From Phytohabitans houttuyneae (GTDB lineage: Bacteria > Actinomycetota > Actinomycetes > Mycobacteriales > Micromonosporaceae), in assembly GCF_011764425.1 (NCBI RefSeq), contig NZ_BLPF01000001.1, positions 3,587,001 to 3,651,000 on the forward strand: a stretch of DNA of 64,000 bases, written 5' to 3'. Below, piece after piece: positions 1 to 9,181 of the stretch (its first letter is position 1; each line of letters starts with the position of its first letter). A program made the translations under genes and the position numbers. Under the pieces are notes generated by a model. It made no database searches and had not been told where the DNA came from. It saw nothing but the letters and a program-made list of their open reading frames with translations.

Positions 1-47
1 AGCCCACCGACGTGGAGGGCTGGGACACCGTCCCGCACGGCCTCTGA
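1..47 (+). CDS. 3' end of an unidentified gene (partial)
   Basis: An open frame enters from the left edge and stops at TGA 45-47. The last 14 residues read PTDVEGWDTVPHGL. This is too short to identify. Citrate synthase genes are often found near serC in actinobacteria, but nothing in these residues confirms that here. Confidence 0.4.
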   Translation, partial: PTDVEGWDTVPHGL

Positions 48-1262
<1,215 letters not shown>

Positions 1263-1278
1263 AACCCTGGTGGGTGGC

Positions 1279-1302
1279 GGCCACGCGACATGCCGTGTGG
1301 CC
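1279..1302 (+). terminator. Candidate serC terminator hairpin
   Basis: GGCCACGCG (1279-1287) pairs with CGTGTGGCC (1294-1302) with one G-T wobble and a 6-nt loop. It sits 16 nt after the serC stop. A second GC palindrome, CCCCGCGGGG, follows at about 1305-1314. No U tract is present, which is common in high-GC actinobacteria. Confidence 0.45.
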
Positions 1303-1405
1303 TCCCCCGCGGGGTGAAGATTGCGCGTACCGTGTGGCGAGGACATCCCTGGGTGTGGCTGGCCAGGGATGGCGGAGGCCAGCGAAGCGGGACGGAGGCA
1401 ACGCG

Positions 1406-2473
1406 ATGCGGCCAGTACGCTTCGTCGCCCTCTCCGAGGACGGCCAGGCCTTGGTGCTCGCCGACGAGGTGGGCCGGCTCCTCGCGCTCCCTCTCGACGA
1501 GCGGATCTCCACCGCGCTGCACGCCGAGCCCGGCGTGGGCTCGGTGACTCTGTCCGTGGCCGGCACCGGCAGCGAGCCGGCACCGTCGCTGTCCCCGCGT
1601 GACATCCAGGCGCGCATCCGCGCCGGCGAGTCCGCCGACGACGTCGCCCGCATCGCGGGCGTGCCGGTCGATCGGGTCCTGCGCTACGCCGGGCCGGTCC
1701 TGCAGGAGCGGGCGATGCTCGCTCAGCACGCTCGCCGCACGCGCCTGAAGACGTCAGAAAAGGGTGCGCCGCTCTCCGAGGTGGTCGACGGCCGCCTCGC
1801 CCAGCACGGCATCGACTCCGAAAAAATTTCCTGGGACGCCTACCGGCGCGAAGACGGCACCTGGCGGATCGTGGCCACCTGGCCCTCCGGCAAGGCCACC
1901 GCGCAGGCGATCTGGGAGCTCGACAAGACGCGCCAGGTGGTTTCTCCACACGACGACATGGCGCAGTACCTGTGCGCCGAGCGGCCGACGCAGATCCTCG
2001 GCCAGGAGCCGCCGCCCGAGCGCAGCGGCCACGGCCTGCCCGGGCCGTCCCGCACCGAGCCCAGCCGCGGCGGCCACGGCCTGCCCGCGGCCGGCGACAA
2101 GTCGCGCACCCGTGACCCGATCCGGGCCGGCCGCGACGCGCTGCTCGCCTCGCTCGACCGGCCGATCAGCTCGCCCGGCCGCGGCCTCGACCCTGCCGCC
2201 GCACCCACCGAGCCGTCCCGGCAGCGTCCCGTGGCCGGTGGCGCGGCCGCGCTGCTCGGCGGCGGCCAGGGCTCGGCCTTCGACGACGACAGCGACCTGC
2301 CCAAGGAGGTCCCCGCCGTGCCGTCGCTGGCCGTGCTGCGCCCGCGCCGCACCACCGGCGGTGCCGCCGCGGCGGGTGAGTCCACCGAGGCCGGTGGCAA
2401 GCCGCGCAAGCGCCTGCCCAGCTGGGACGACGTGCTCTTCGGCACCGGCCCGGCCGCCCGCGAGACCTCCTGA
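1406..2473 (+). CDS. sepH: SepH, septation protein (DUF3071)
   Basis: SepH is an actinobacterial cell-division protein known from Streptomyces and mycobacteria to bind FtsZ and promote filament assembly. The 355-residue product starts MRPVRFVALSEDGQALVLAD, the conserved DUF3071 N terminus, with a helix-turn-helix region around residues 70-110 (ARIAGVPVDRVLRYAGPVL). The middle and end are Pro/Gly/Ser-rich and probably disordered, closing with a conserved basic segment KPRKRLPSWDDVLFG. The ATG at 1406 follows GGAGG (1394-1398) by 7 nt and fixes the start. It is monocistronic to judge by the hairpins on both sides. Confidence 0.9.
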   Translation: MRPVRFVALSEDGQALVLADEVGRLLALPLDERISTALHAEPGVGSVTLSVAGTGSEPAPSLSPRDIQARIRAGESADDVARIAGVPVDRVLRYAGPVLQERAMLAQHARRTRLKTSEKGAPLSEVVDGRLAQHGIDSEKISWDAYRREDGTWRIVATWPSGKATAQAIWELDKTRQVVSPHDDMAQYLCAERPTQILGQEPPPERSGHGLPGPSRTEPSRGGHGLPAAGDKSRTRDPIRAGRDALLASLDRPISSPGRGLDPAAAPTEPSRQRPVAGGAAALLGGGQGSAFDDDSDLPKEVPAVPSLAVLRPRRTTGGAAAAGESTEAGGKPRKRLPSWDDVLFGTGPAARETS

Positions 2474-2481
2474 TCTCCGCG

Positions 2482-2507
2482 CTGCCATCGCCTGATCGGC
2501 GTGGCAG
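2482..2507 (+). terminator. Hairpin after sepH, overlapping the next ribosome site
   Basis: CTGCCA (2482-2487) plus CGCC (2489-2492) pair with GGCG (2498-2501) plus TGGCAG (2502-2507), giving a 10-bp stem with one bulged T, followed by GGTTT. It begins 9 nt after the sepH stop. Its 3' arm runs into the AGGG ribosome site of the next gene, so it may also control translation there. Confidence 0.5.
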
Positions 2508-2516
2508 GGTTTGCGT

Positions 2517-3503
2517 ATGGAGTACACGAACCTGGGCCGCACCGGCCTGTCGGTCAGCCGCCTCTGCCTCGGCACCATGAACTTCGGCCCGCACACCAGC
2601 GAGCCGGACAGCTTCACCGTCATGGATCGTGCGCTGGAGCACGGCATCAACTTCTTCGACACCGCCAACGTGTACGGCGGGAAGGCCGGCGAAGGGGTCA
2701 CCGAGCAGATCATCGGCCGCTGGATCGCACAGGGCGGCGGCCGGCGGGAGAAGGTGGTCCTGGCCACGAAGGTGTATGGCCGGATGGGCGACTGGCCCAA
2801 CGAGCGCGGCCTGTCCGCCCGCCACATCGTGCGCTCGGCCGAAGACTCGCTGCGCCGCCTGCAGACCGACTGGATCGACCTCCTCCAGATGCACCACATC
2901 TCCCGCGAGACGCCGTGGGAGGAGATCTGGCAGGCGATGCAGACACTGGTCGACCAGGGCAAGGTGCTCTACGTCGGCTCGTCCAACTTCGCAGGGTGGC
3001 ACCTCGCGCAGGCGCAGGAGACCGCGTCGGCGCGGCACTTCCTCGGGCTGGTCTCCGAGCAGTGCCTCTACAACCTGCTCACCCGGCACGTCGAGCTTGA
3101 GCTGGTGCCGGCCGCCCAGCGGTACGGGATCGGCATCATCCCCTGGTCGCCCCTGCACGGCGGCCTGCTCGGCGGGGCGATCCGCAAGATCGCCGAGGGT
3201 GGGGCGGCGCGCGCCAAGAGCGGGCGGGCGGCCGACTCGCTGGCCGAGCACCGGGCGACCATCGAGGCGTACGAGAAGCTTGCCGCCGACCTCGGGTACG
3301 ACCCGGCGAACGTCGCGCTCGCCTGGCTGCTGTCCCGCCCGGGCGTGACCGCGCCGATCATCGGGCCACGCACCGCCGAGCAGCTCGACGCCTCACTCGG
3401 CGCGCTCGACGTGGTGCTCACCGACGACGTGCTGACCCAGCTCGACGAGCTCTTCCCGCCGGTGGGCAACGGCGGCCCGGCGCCGGAGGCGTGGGCCTGG
3501 TAG
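2517..3503 (+). CDS. Aldo/keto reductase
   Basis: NADP(H)-dependent oxidoreductase of the AKR superfamily, substrate unknown. The 328-residue TIM-barrel protein carries the catalytic tetrad D48, Y53, K85 and H126, and the C-terminal cofactor region APIIGPRTAEQLDASLGAL. It starts at ATG 2517 with AGGG about 7 nt upstream; a TTG two codons earlier is less likely. It converges on the RNA ligase gene with a 7-bp gap. The closest general class is the YajO/Tas-like group; the physiological role cannot be read from the neighbours. Confidence 0.88.
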   Translation: MEYTNLGRTGLSVSRLCLGTMNFGPHTSEPDSFTVMDRALEHGINFFDTANVYGGKAGEGVTEQIIGRWIAQGGGRREKVVLATKVYGRMGDWPNERGLSARHIVRSAEDSLRRLQTDWIDLLQMHHISRETPWEEIWQAMQTLVDQGKVLYVGSSNFAGWHLAQAQETASARHFLGLVSEQCLYNLLTRHVELELVPAAQRYGIGIIPWSPLHGGLLGGAIRKIAEGGAARAKSGRAADSLAEHRATIEAYEKLAADLGYDPANVALAWLLSRPGVTAPIIGPRTAEQLDASLGALDVVLTDDVLTQLDELFPPVGNGGPAPEAWAW

Positions 3504-3510
3504 CTGCCGC

Positions 3511-4074
3511 TCAGAGCGGCCACGCGCCGAGGCGGTCGTAGGTCGGCTTGGGGCCGGGGTGGCTGCGCACCAGCACCACCTCGGCCACTGTCCATGGTGG
3601 ACCCTCGTACGCGTCGAGTGCCGCCCGGTCGGCATCCACCGCCGCCAGGTCGACGCGGTCGCCGGGCCGGGCGACGGTCATGTGCGGGCGCAGCGGTTTG
3701 GGGTCGAAGTCGAGGCGGGCCCGCTTCAGCTCGCGCCGCACCCCTTTGCTCAGCCCGGCCAGCGCCGGCACCTCGCCGCCGAGCCCGACCCAGAGGATCG
3801 TGAACCGCCGGCGCCCGAAGCGGCCGCCGCCGGTGAGCCGTACCTCGAACGGCTCGGCGAGTGCCGCGGCCCGCTCGACCGCCGCGGCCGCGTCCGCCCC
3901 GCGGTCGTCCGGCGCGTCGCCGAGGAACGCCAGCGTCACGTGCCAGTTGTCCCGCGCGGCGACCCGGGTGTTGACGCCGGCGCGCATGGCCTGGCTGACC
4001 CGCAGCCGCTCGACGCAGGCGGCGAAGTCGTCAGCCACCTGCTGCGGCGGGTAGACCGCGACGAAGAGCCGCAA
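3511..4074 (-). CDS. thpR: RNA 2',3'-cyclic phosphodiesterase (2'-5' RNA ligase family)
   Basis: Member of the 2H phosphoesterase superfamily, which hydrolyses or ligates 2',3'-cyclic phosphate RNA ends. Both catalytic HxT motifs are present, H45-V-T47 and H131-M-T133, in a 187-residue protein of normal family length. It starts with TTG at 4074, 3 nt after the stop of the upstream membrane-protein gene, so the two are probably co-translated. The start reads MRLFVAVYPP, the usual ThpR N terminus. Confidence 0.88.
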   Translation of the reverse strand: MRLFVAVYPPQQVADDFAACVERLRVSQAMRAGVNTRVAARDNWHVTLAFLGDAPDDRGADAAAAVERAAALAEPFEVRLTGGGRFGRRRFTILWVGLGGEVPALAGLSKGVRRELKRARLDFDPKPLRPHMTVARPGDRVDLAAVDADRAALDAYEGPPWTVAEVVLVRSHPGPKPTYDRLGAWPL

Positions 4075-4077
4075 CGG

Positions 4078-4554
4078 CTAGTGGTCCTGGTGGCGGGGTG
4101 CGCCGGGGCGCAGCGCGAGGCCGGCCGCTTCGAGCTCGCCCTCGACCCGCACCCGCTCGATCTCCAGGTCGACGCCGTCGAGCTGGTCGAGGTGCTCGGG
4201 GACGCCGAGGCACCGGCTGGCGAGGCGGAGGCGGTCGTCGTATGCCAGCAGGACCGCGGCGTGCCACACCTTGGAGTGGGTGGCGATGCCGAGCCGCTGG
4301 CGGTCGAGGCGGCGCAGATCGGCGGCGATCTGCTGGATGCTCGGCTGGTGCTCGTCGAGCTCGGCCAGCGAGATGGCCTGCTGGCCCAGCGTGCGGTCAA
4401 GGCGGTGCAGTGCCAGGCGCTCGCGGCGCGCGCCCAGCCGGCGCCGGATGTGGCGGACCGGGCCGTCGGAGCAGATGAAGAATGCCACCGCGCACGGCAG
4501 GAACACCAGCGCTACGAGCGCCAGTGCCAGCACAACCGCGTGCACGATGGCCAC
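4078..4554 (-). CDS. Small membrane protein of unknown function
   Basis: I do not recognise this family. The 158-residue product has one N-terminal membrane segment (about residues 5-28, VVLALALVALVFLPCAVAFF) followed by a basic, Leu/Arg-rich helical domain that is probably cytoplasmic. The start is GTG at 4554, preceded by AAGGA. It lies directly upstream of the RNA ligase gene in the same operon. The function is open. Confidence 0.7.
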   Translation of the reverse strand: MAIVHAVVLALALVALVFLPCAVAFFICSDGPVRHIRRRLGARRERLALHRLDRTLGQQAISLAELDEHQPSIQQIAADLRRLDRQRLGIATHSKVWHAAVLLAYDDRLRLASRCLGVPEHLDQLDGVDLEIERVRVEGELEAAGLALRPGAPRHQDH

Positions 4555-4634
4555 GATCCTTCACGCTAAGCCGATTCTTCGACTATTGCTACCAGTTTCA
4601 GTTGACGGATGGCGGACTCGTTGTGCGGGGCTCG

Positions 4635-5933
4635 TCAGGCGTGCACGACGTACAGCCGGGGCAGTGGACGCAGCCGCAGCCGCAGCCGCCCACCGGTGCG
4701 GCGCAGCTGCCAGACCAGCGCGAGCGCCGCGGTCGCGATCGAGATCAGGCCGCCCGCCCAGATGCTCACGCCTGCGCCGTACTTCTCGGCCACCATGCCG
4801 ATCAGCGGGGCGCCGACCGGGTTGGTGCCGAGGAAGACGAGCACCCACAGAGCCATGACACGACCCCGGTACGCCGGGTCGACGCTGAGCTGGATGCGCT
4901 GGTTCGATGCCTGCGCGAAATACACCATGAAGAATCCGGTCGGCACGAGCAGGAGCGACACGAGCCAGTACGCGGGCGCGAGGCCGACCAGCGTGCCGAG
5001 CACACCGAAGGCGAGGGCCGCGAAAATCACCACGTACGCCGAAGGGCGCTCGCGCCGCCCGCTGCTGGCCAGTGCCCCACCCAGCGCGCCCACCGCGAGC
5101 GCCGTCGTGAACAGGCCGAACGAGGCGGCGCCGGTGTTGAAGACGGTCTTGGCCAGCGCGGCGAGCGTGAGCTGGAAGTTGAAGAGCACCATGCCGATCA
5201 CCGAGATGAGCACCATCGGCATGACGAGGTCAGGGCGACGGGCGACGTACCGCAGGCCGTCGGTGACCTTGGCCGCGTCGCGCTCGTCGATCGGCGGCAG
5301 CTCCTGGCGGTGCAGGTCGGCGGCCCGCATCCGGGCGAGCATGAGCAGCGGCGCGAGCGAGCTGACCGCGCTGATCATGAAGACCGGGCCGACGTCGAAC
5401 AAGGCGATCGCGACACCGGCCACCGCCGGTCCCACGATCCGCGCGACGTTGAACGTGGCGGCCGACAGCGAGAGCGCGTTGGGCAGCAGCGACATGCCGA
5501 CGAGCTCGGAGACGAACGCCTGGCGTACCGGCGTCTCCACCGCGTTGGCCACGCCGAGCAGGGCGGCGAAGACGAAGACGTGCCACAGCCGGACGGCTCC
5601 GCTCACCACGAGGATGCTCATCGCGAGCGACAGGACGCTCCACGTGGTGTTGGCGATCAGCAGGAGCAGGCGCTTGTCGTACCGGTCGGCGAGGCGCCCG
5701 GTAAAGAGGGTGAGCAGCAGTACGGGCGTGAACTGCAGTGCCGTCACCACACCCAGGGCGGTGGCCGAGTCATCCGACAGCTCGAGGACCAACCAGTCCT
5801 GCGCGATGAACATCATCCAGACGCCGATCAGCTTGATCAGCTGACCGGTCGCGAAGAGCCGGTAGTTACGAACCGTCAACGACTGGAAAGTGGTGCTCAG
5901 CTTTGCCCGCACTTGAGAGTGCGCCTCCCTCAC
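4635..5933 (-). CDS. MFS transporter, probable drug or siderophore exporter
   Basis: Major facilitator with 12 predicted membrane segments, of the DHA3/EntS-like group. Motif A is seen as GRLADRYDKRLLL after helix 2. It lies 119 nt downstream of a marR gene on the same strand, with no terminator between them, so MarR probably controls it. The start is uncertain: GTG 5933 has AAAGGG 7 nt upstream, TTG 5936 is in frame just before it, and another GTG at 5912 follows GGGAGG. The substrate cannot be inferred. Confidence 0.82.
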   Translation of the reverse strand: MREAHSQVRAKLSTTFQSLTVRNYRLFATGQLIKLIGVWMMFIAQDWLVLELSDDSATALGVVTALQFTPVLLLTLFTGRLADRYDKRLLLLIANTTWSVLSLAMSILVVSGAVRLWHVFVFAALLGVANAVETPVRQAFVSELVGMSLLPNALSLSAATFNVARIVGPAVAGVAIALFDVGPVFMISAVSSLAPLLMLARMRAADLHRQELPPIDERDAAKVTDGLRYVARRPDLVMPMVLISVIGMVLFNFQLTLAALAKTVFNTGAASFGLFTTALAVGALGGALASSGRRERPSAYVVIFAALAFGVLGTLVGLAPAYWLVSLLLVPTGFFMVYFAQASNQRIQLSVDPAYRGRVMALWVLVFLGTNPVGAPLIGMVAEKYGAGVSIWAGGLISIATAALALVWQLRRTGGRLRLRLRPLPRLYVVHA

Positions 5934-6055
5934 CAATGAACCCTTTCCAACCCCACTTGCGGCCCGCCGTTTGGCGGCGCCGCGCTGTTCGGTTGAAAGA
6001 AGTTCAGCCGGTACGCGTCATCCACAGTGGACGAAGCGACACCGGTGAGCGGTGC

Positions 6056-6505
6056 TCAGGCGCGGGCGAGCTTTCGCAGGATCTCGGCTGCTCGCTGCAG
6101 CGTGTCGCGTTCCTCTGGGCGCAGCTCCGCCAAGCGACTGGCCAGCCACTCGTCGCGGGCCCGCTCGAACTGAGCCAGAACCGCGCGACCGGCCTCGGTC
6201 GCCGCCAGGATGACCTGGCGCCCATCGGTCGGGTGGGGCGAGCGCTGCACGAGGCCGCGCTCCTCCAGCTTTGCGACGATCTTTGTCATCGTCGGCGGCT
6301 GGACCCGCTCCACATCGGCGAGCTCCCGGGGGGTCAGCGCTCCGGCCAGCTCAAGACTGGTCAGCGCGTTGAGCTGGGTCGCCGTGAGGTCACCGACGGG
6401 CCGAGTCTGCCGGACCCGCCGGTTGAGCCTGGTGATCGCATCGCGCACCATAGGCGCGAGCTGCACAGCGGTCACTGGCACCGCCATCACCGTCCGCTCC
6501 GTCAC
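6056..6505 (-). CDS. MarR family transcriptional regulator
   Basis: Winged-helix repressor of 149 residues. The DNA-binding region spans about residues 40-100 (LTSLELAGALTPRELADVE, then the recognition helix around QPPTMTKIVAKLEERGLV and the wing SPHPTDGRQ). The GTG start abuts a 13-bp-arm inverted repeat and has no Shine-Dalgarno sequence, but TAGGCT lies 7 nt upstream, as expected for a leaderless transcript. It is the first gene of a likely marR-MFS operon and is probably autorepressed through the overlapping operator. Confidence 0.9.
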   Translation of the reverse strand: MTERTVMAVPVTAVQLAPMVRDAITRLNRRVRQTRPVGDLTATQLNALTSLELAGALTPRELADVERVQPPTMTKIVAKLEERGLVQRSPHPTDGRQVILAATEAGRAVLAQFERARDEWLASRLAELRPEERDTLQRAAEILRKLARA

Positions 6506-6541
6506 GGTCGTTAGCCTAACTAATAAGCTAGGCTAACGACC
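6506..6541. promoter_or_regulatory. MarR operator overlapping a leaderless promoter
   Basis: GGTCGTTAGCCTA (6506-6518) is the exact reverse complement of 6529-6541, separated by 10 nt. The left arm touches the marR start codon. On the minus strand TAGGCT (6518-6513) is a good -10 hexamer placed 7 nt before the GTG. Binding of a dimeric MarR here would cover the promoter. The arm sequences are seen directly; identity as the MarR site is inference from position. Confidence 0.75.
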
Positions 6542-6567
6542 ACCGAATATGACCACGGTCACGAGCG

Positions 6568-7978
6568 TCAGAACAGCAACGTCTCGATGGGACCGCGTAG
6601 GAAGTACAGCACGAAGAGTGCGGCGACGGCATACAGCAGAGGGTGGACCTCGCGCGCCTTGCCCTTCACCAGCTTGATCAGCACGTAGGTGATCACGCCG
6701 GCACCGATGCCGTTCGAGATCGAGTACGTGAACGGCATCAGCACGATCGTCAGGAACGCCGGGATCGCGATCTCGTAGTCGGTCCACTCGATCGTGCGTA
6801 CGGCGGTCAGCATCAGGAAGCCGACGATCACCAGCGCGGCGGACGCGGCCTCGAACGGCACGATCTCCACCAGCGGCGCGAGGAAGACCGCGACAAGGAA
6901 AAGCGCGCCCGTGACAAGGTTGGCCACACCGGTGCGGGCGCCCTCCGCGACACCGGCGGCGCTTTCGATGTACGAGGTGTTGCTCGACACACTCGCCGCG
7001 CCACCGGCGGCCGCGGCCACCGAGTCGACGAGCAGGATCTCCCGGGTGCGCGGCGGCTGGCCGTTTTCGTCCAGCAGGTTGCCCTCCTGGCCGACCGCCA
7101 CCATCGTGCCCATCGTGTCGAAGAAGTCGGTGAGCAGCAGCGTGAAGACGAACATCAGCGCCACCAGCGGGCCGGCGCGGTCCCAGGCGCCCAGCACGTT
7201 GAACTCGCCGAGCAGCGACAGGTCCGGCGTCGCGTCCCAACTGGACGGCCACTGGGGCACGTTCAGCGACCAGCCGTGCGGGTTGCCCTCGGGCCGCCGG
7301 CCGGGCCGACGTTCGCTACCGCCTCCACGATCACTGCGAGCACCGTCGTGCCGAGGATGCCGATGAGGATCGCGCCCTTGACCCTGCGTACCACCAGTAG
7401 CAGCGTGGCCAGCAGGCCGATCACGAAGACGAACGCCGGCCACGTGACGATCACGCCACCGATGCCGAGGCCGACCGGCGGGGTGCCGGCGTTGCCCTTG
7501 ACGAACCCCGCGTCCACGAAGCCGATCAGCGCGAGGAAGAGGCCGATGCCCACGCCGATGGCGGTCTTGAGCTGGGTGGGCACCGAGCGGAACACGGCGG
7601 TACGCAGGCCGGTGAGCACGAGGATCGCGATGATCACACCCTCGATGACCACGAGTCCCATCGCGTCGGCCCAGGTCATCTCCGGCGCGATCTCGTACGC
7701 CACAAGCGCGTTGACGCCCAGCCCGGCGGCTAGCGCCAGCGGGAAGCGGGCCACGACGCCCATCAGAATCGTCATCACGCCGGCCACCAGCGCGGTGGCG
7801 GCGGCCACGGCCGGGATGGCCAGCTTCTGGCCGTCGCCGTCGGTGGCGCCGAAGAGGATCAGGGGGTTGAGGACGACGATGTAGGCCATCGTGAAGAAGG
7901 TGGCGAACCCGCCCGGACCTCACGGCCCAATGTGGACCCACGGGCGGATATCTCAAAGAACCGGTCGAAACGGTCCAT
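6568..7978 (-). pseudogene. AzgA-type NCS2 purine permease, two frameshifts
   Basis: Nucleobase:cation symporter of the AzgA (guanine/hypoxanthine/adenine) group. Three frames carry one protein: the start MDRFDRFFEISARGSTLGRE from ATG 7978 with AGGTGAGG upstream, the middle from about 7905 (FTMAYIVVLNPLILFGATDG), and the end from about 7300 (NPHGWSLNVPQW to GPIETLLF). Each junction is repaired by one added base, at the CCC 7908-7910 and the GGG 7291-7293 of the plus strand. With both restored the gene is 471 codons, the normal family length with 12-14 membrane segments. As given it cannot make a full protein; sequencing error is as likely as a true pseudogene. Confidence 0.85.
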
Positions 7979-8065
7979 GGAACCTCACCTATGATCATGG
8001 ATACGGTTCCGCGCATCGTCCCAGATCAGGGGGTACCGAGGAAGCACTCGCAAGTTACAAAGCCG

Positions 8066-8077
8066 TACCCTTGCCTC
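8066..8077 (+). promoter_or_regulatory. Possible -10 for a leaderless DUF2530 transcript
   Basis: TACCCT (8066-8071) lies 6 nt before GTG 8078. That GTG opens MPDQHEPPP, which would join the DUF2530 frame if one base were restored in the CCC/GGG run at 8102-8107. No -35 is evident. Confidence 0.35.
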
Positions 8078-8106
8078 GTGCCTGATCAACACGAGCCACC
8101 ACCCGG

Positions 8107-8334
8107 GTGGAGCCGCTCGATCCACCGATGGTGCCCTTCGCCGTCGCCGGGATCATCGGCTGGGCGGTGGCCGGTTTGGTGCTGCTGATCTTCTTCCGCG
8201 GTTGGCTGGAAGATAACGGGCACACCGACTGGCTCTGGACCTGCCTTGCCGGTTTTCTGCTTGGTTTCGTCGGTCTGGCGGTCATGCTGCGCCACGACCG
8301 AAACCGGAGGCGGCGCCGCGCGCGCAGCGGCTAA
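8107..8334 (+). CDS. DUF2530 membrane protein
   Basis: Small actinobacterial membrane protein of unknown function. The 75 visible residues hold two membrane segments (about 9-30 and 41-60) and end in a basic cluster RHDRNRRRRRARSG, expected to face the cytosol. GTG 8107 is the only start in this frame. A better N terminus, MPDQHEPPP, lies one frame over from GTG 8078 and would read PPPRVEPLDPP after one added C, so the true gene may begin at 8078. Its last 4 bp overlap the stop of the convergent DUF3027 gene. Confidence 0.75.
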   Translation: MEPLDPPMVPFAVAGIIGWAVAGLVLLIFFRGWLEDNGHTDWLWTCLAGFLLGFVGLAVMLRHDRNRRRRRARSG

Positions 8335-9149
8335 CCGTGCCCGTAGGGCTCCGGCGGCTCGCCGACCTCCACCGAGCCCGGCGCGCGGCTCACCGCGACG
8401 GACTCGACCTCACTGTCGTCATACACCGTGGACAGCTCGTCGACCGGCGCCTCGGGCTCGCGGGTCGCCTCGGAGTGCGCGCCGCAGCCGTGGTCGACGC
8501 TGACCGCGCGACCGTCGTCGGGCGCGTAGAGATTGCCGCACACGCCGAACGCCTGCCGCAGCGAGCCGGCCAGCGGCAGGTAGAACCCGCACGAGCCGCA
8601 CCGCGCGCTGCGGGGCGCGGCGGTCGAGATCGGGGCGTCGGGACCGTGATCGCCGTCATACCACCGCTGGGCGGTCTCACCGCGCCCGTCGCGGGACATC
8701 ACGCGTGAGCGGCCGAGCCCGAGCTCCCAGGTGACCTCCTCGACCGCCGGGTCGTCGGAAAGCATGTAACCCGGCGCGAGACGGTCGTCGTCGGGCGCGG
8801 TCGGCAGCAGGTCGCCGACGCCCAGGTCGCCCGGCTGCAGCCGCTCCTGCCACGGCACCCAGCCGGGCGCGAGCAGCGCATCGGGGCCGGGCAGCAGCAC
8901 CGTCTCGCAGACCGTGACGTGCTTGCTGCGCGAGACGCGGGTGACGGTGACGGCCCAGCGCCAGCCGCGGTAGCCAGCGAGCTGGCACTCGAAAAAGTGG
9001 GTGACCACACGGTCTCCCTCGGCCACCGCGTCGAGGTGCTCGCCCACGTCGGAGGCGTCGACCTCGGTGATCGCCGAACGGGCCAGATCGACCGCCTCGG
9101 CGCAGACCTGGTCGAGACGAGCGGCACGAGCTGCGGCGGTCCTGGTCAC
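8331..9149 (-). CDS. DUF3027 protein
   Basis: Conserved actinobacterial protein of unknown function, 272 residues from GTG 9149. The C-terminal third holds CGSCGFYLPL, then C-G-N-L and C-G-A-H, a spacing that suggests a bound metal ion. The start could be ATG 9197, but that would run into the divergent MFS gene; GTG 9149 begins MTRTAAARAARLDQVCAEAV and has a CACAAT hexamer 7 nt upstream. It often neighbours DUF2530 genes, as here. Confidence 0.8.
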   Translation of the reverse strand: MTRTAAARAARLDQVCAEAVDLARSAITEVDASDVGEHLDAVAEGDRVVTHFFECQLAGYRGWRWAVTVTRVSRSKHVTVCETVLLPGPDALLAPGWVPWQERLQPGDLGVGDLLPTAPDDDRLAPGYMLSDDPAVEEVTWELGLGRSRVMSRDGRGETAQRWYDGDHGPDAPISTAAPRSARCGSCGFYLPLAGSLRQAFGVCGNLYAPDDGRAVSVDHGCGAHSEATREPEAPVDELSTVYDDSEVESVAVSRAPGSVEVGEPPEPYGHG

Positions 9150-9181
9150 GCCGGCTATTGTGCCATGCGCCAAAATGGGGG

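Noticed and set aside
4482-5939. Plus-strand frame of 485 codons opposite the MFS gene
   Set aside because: Composition is charged and repetitive, typical of an antisense shadow of membrane-protein codons.
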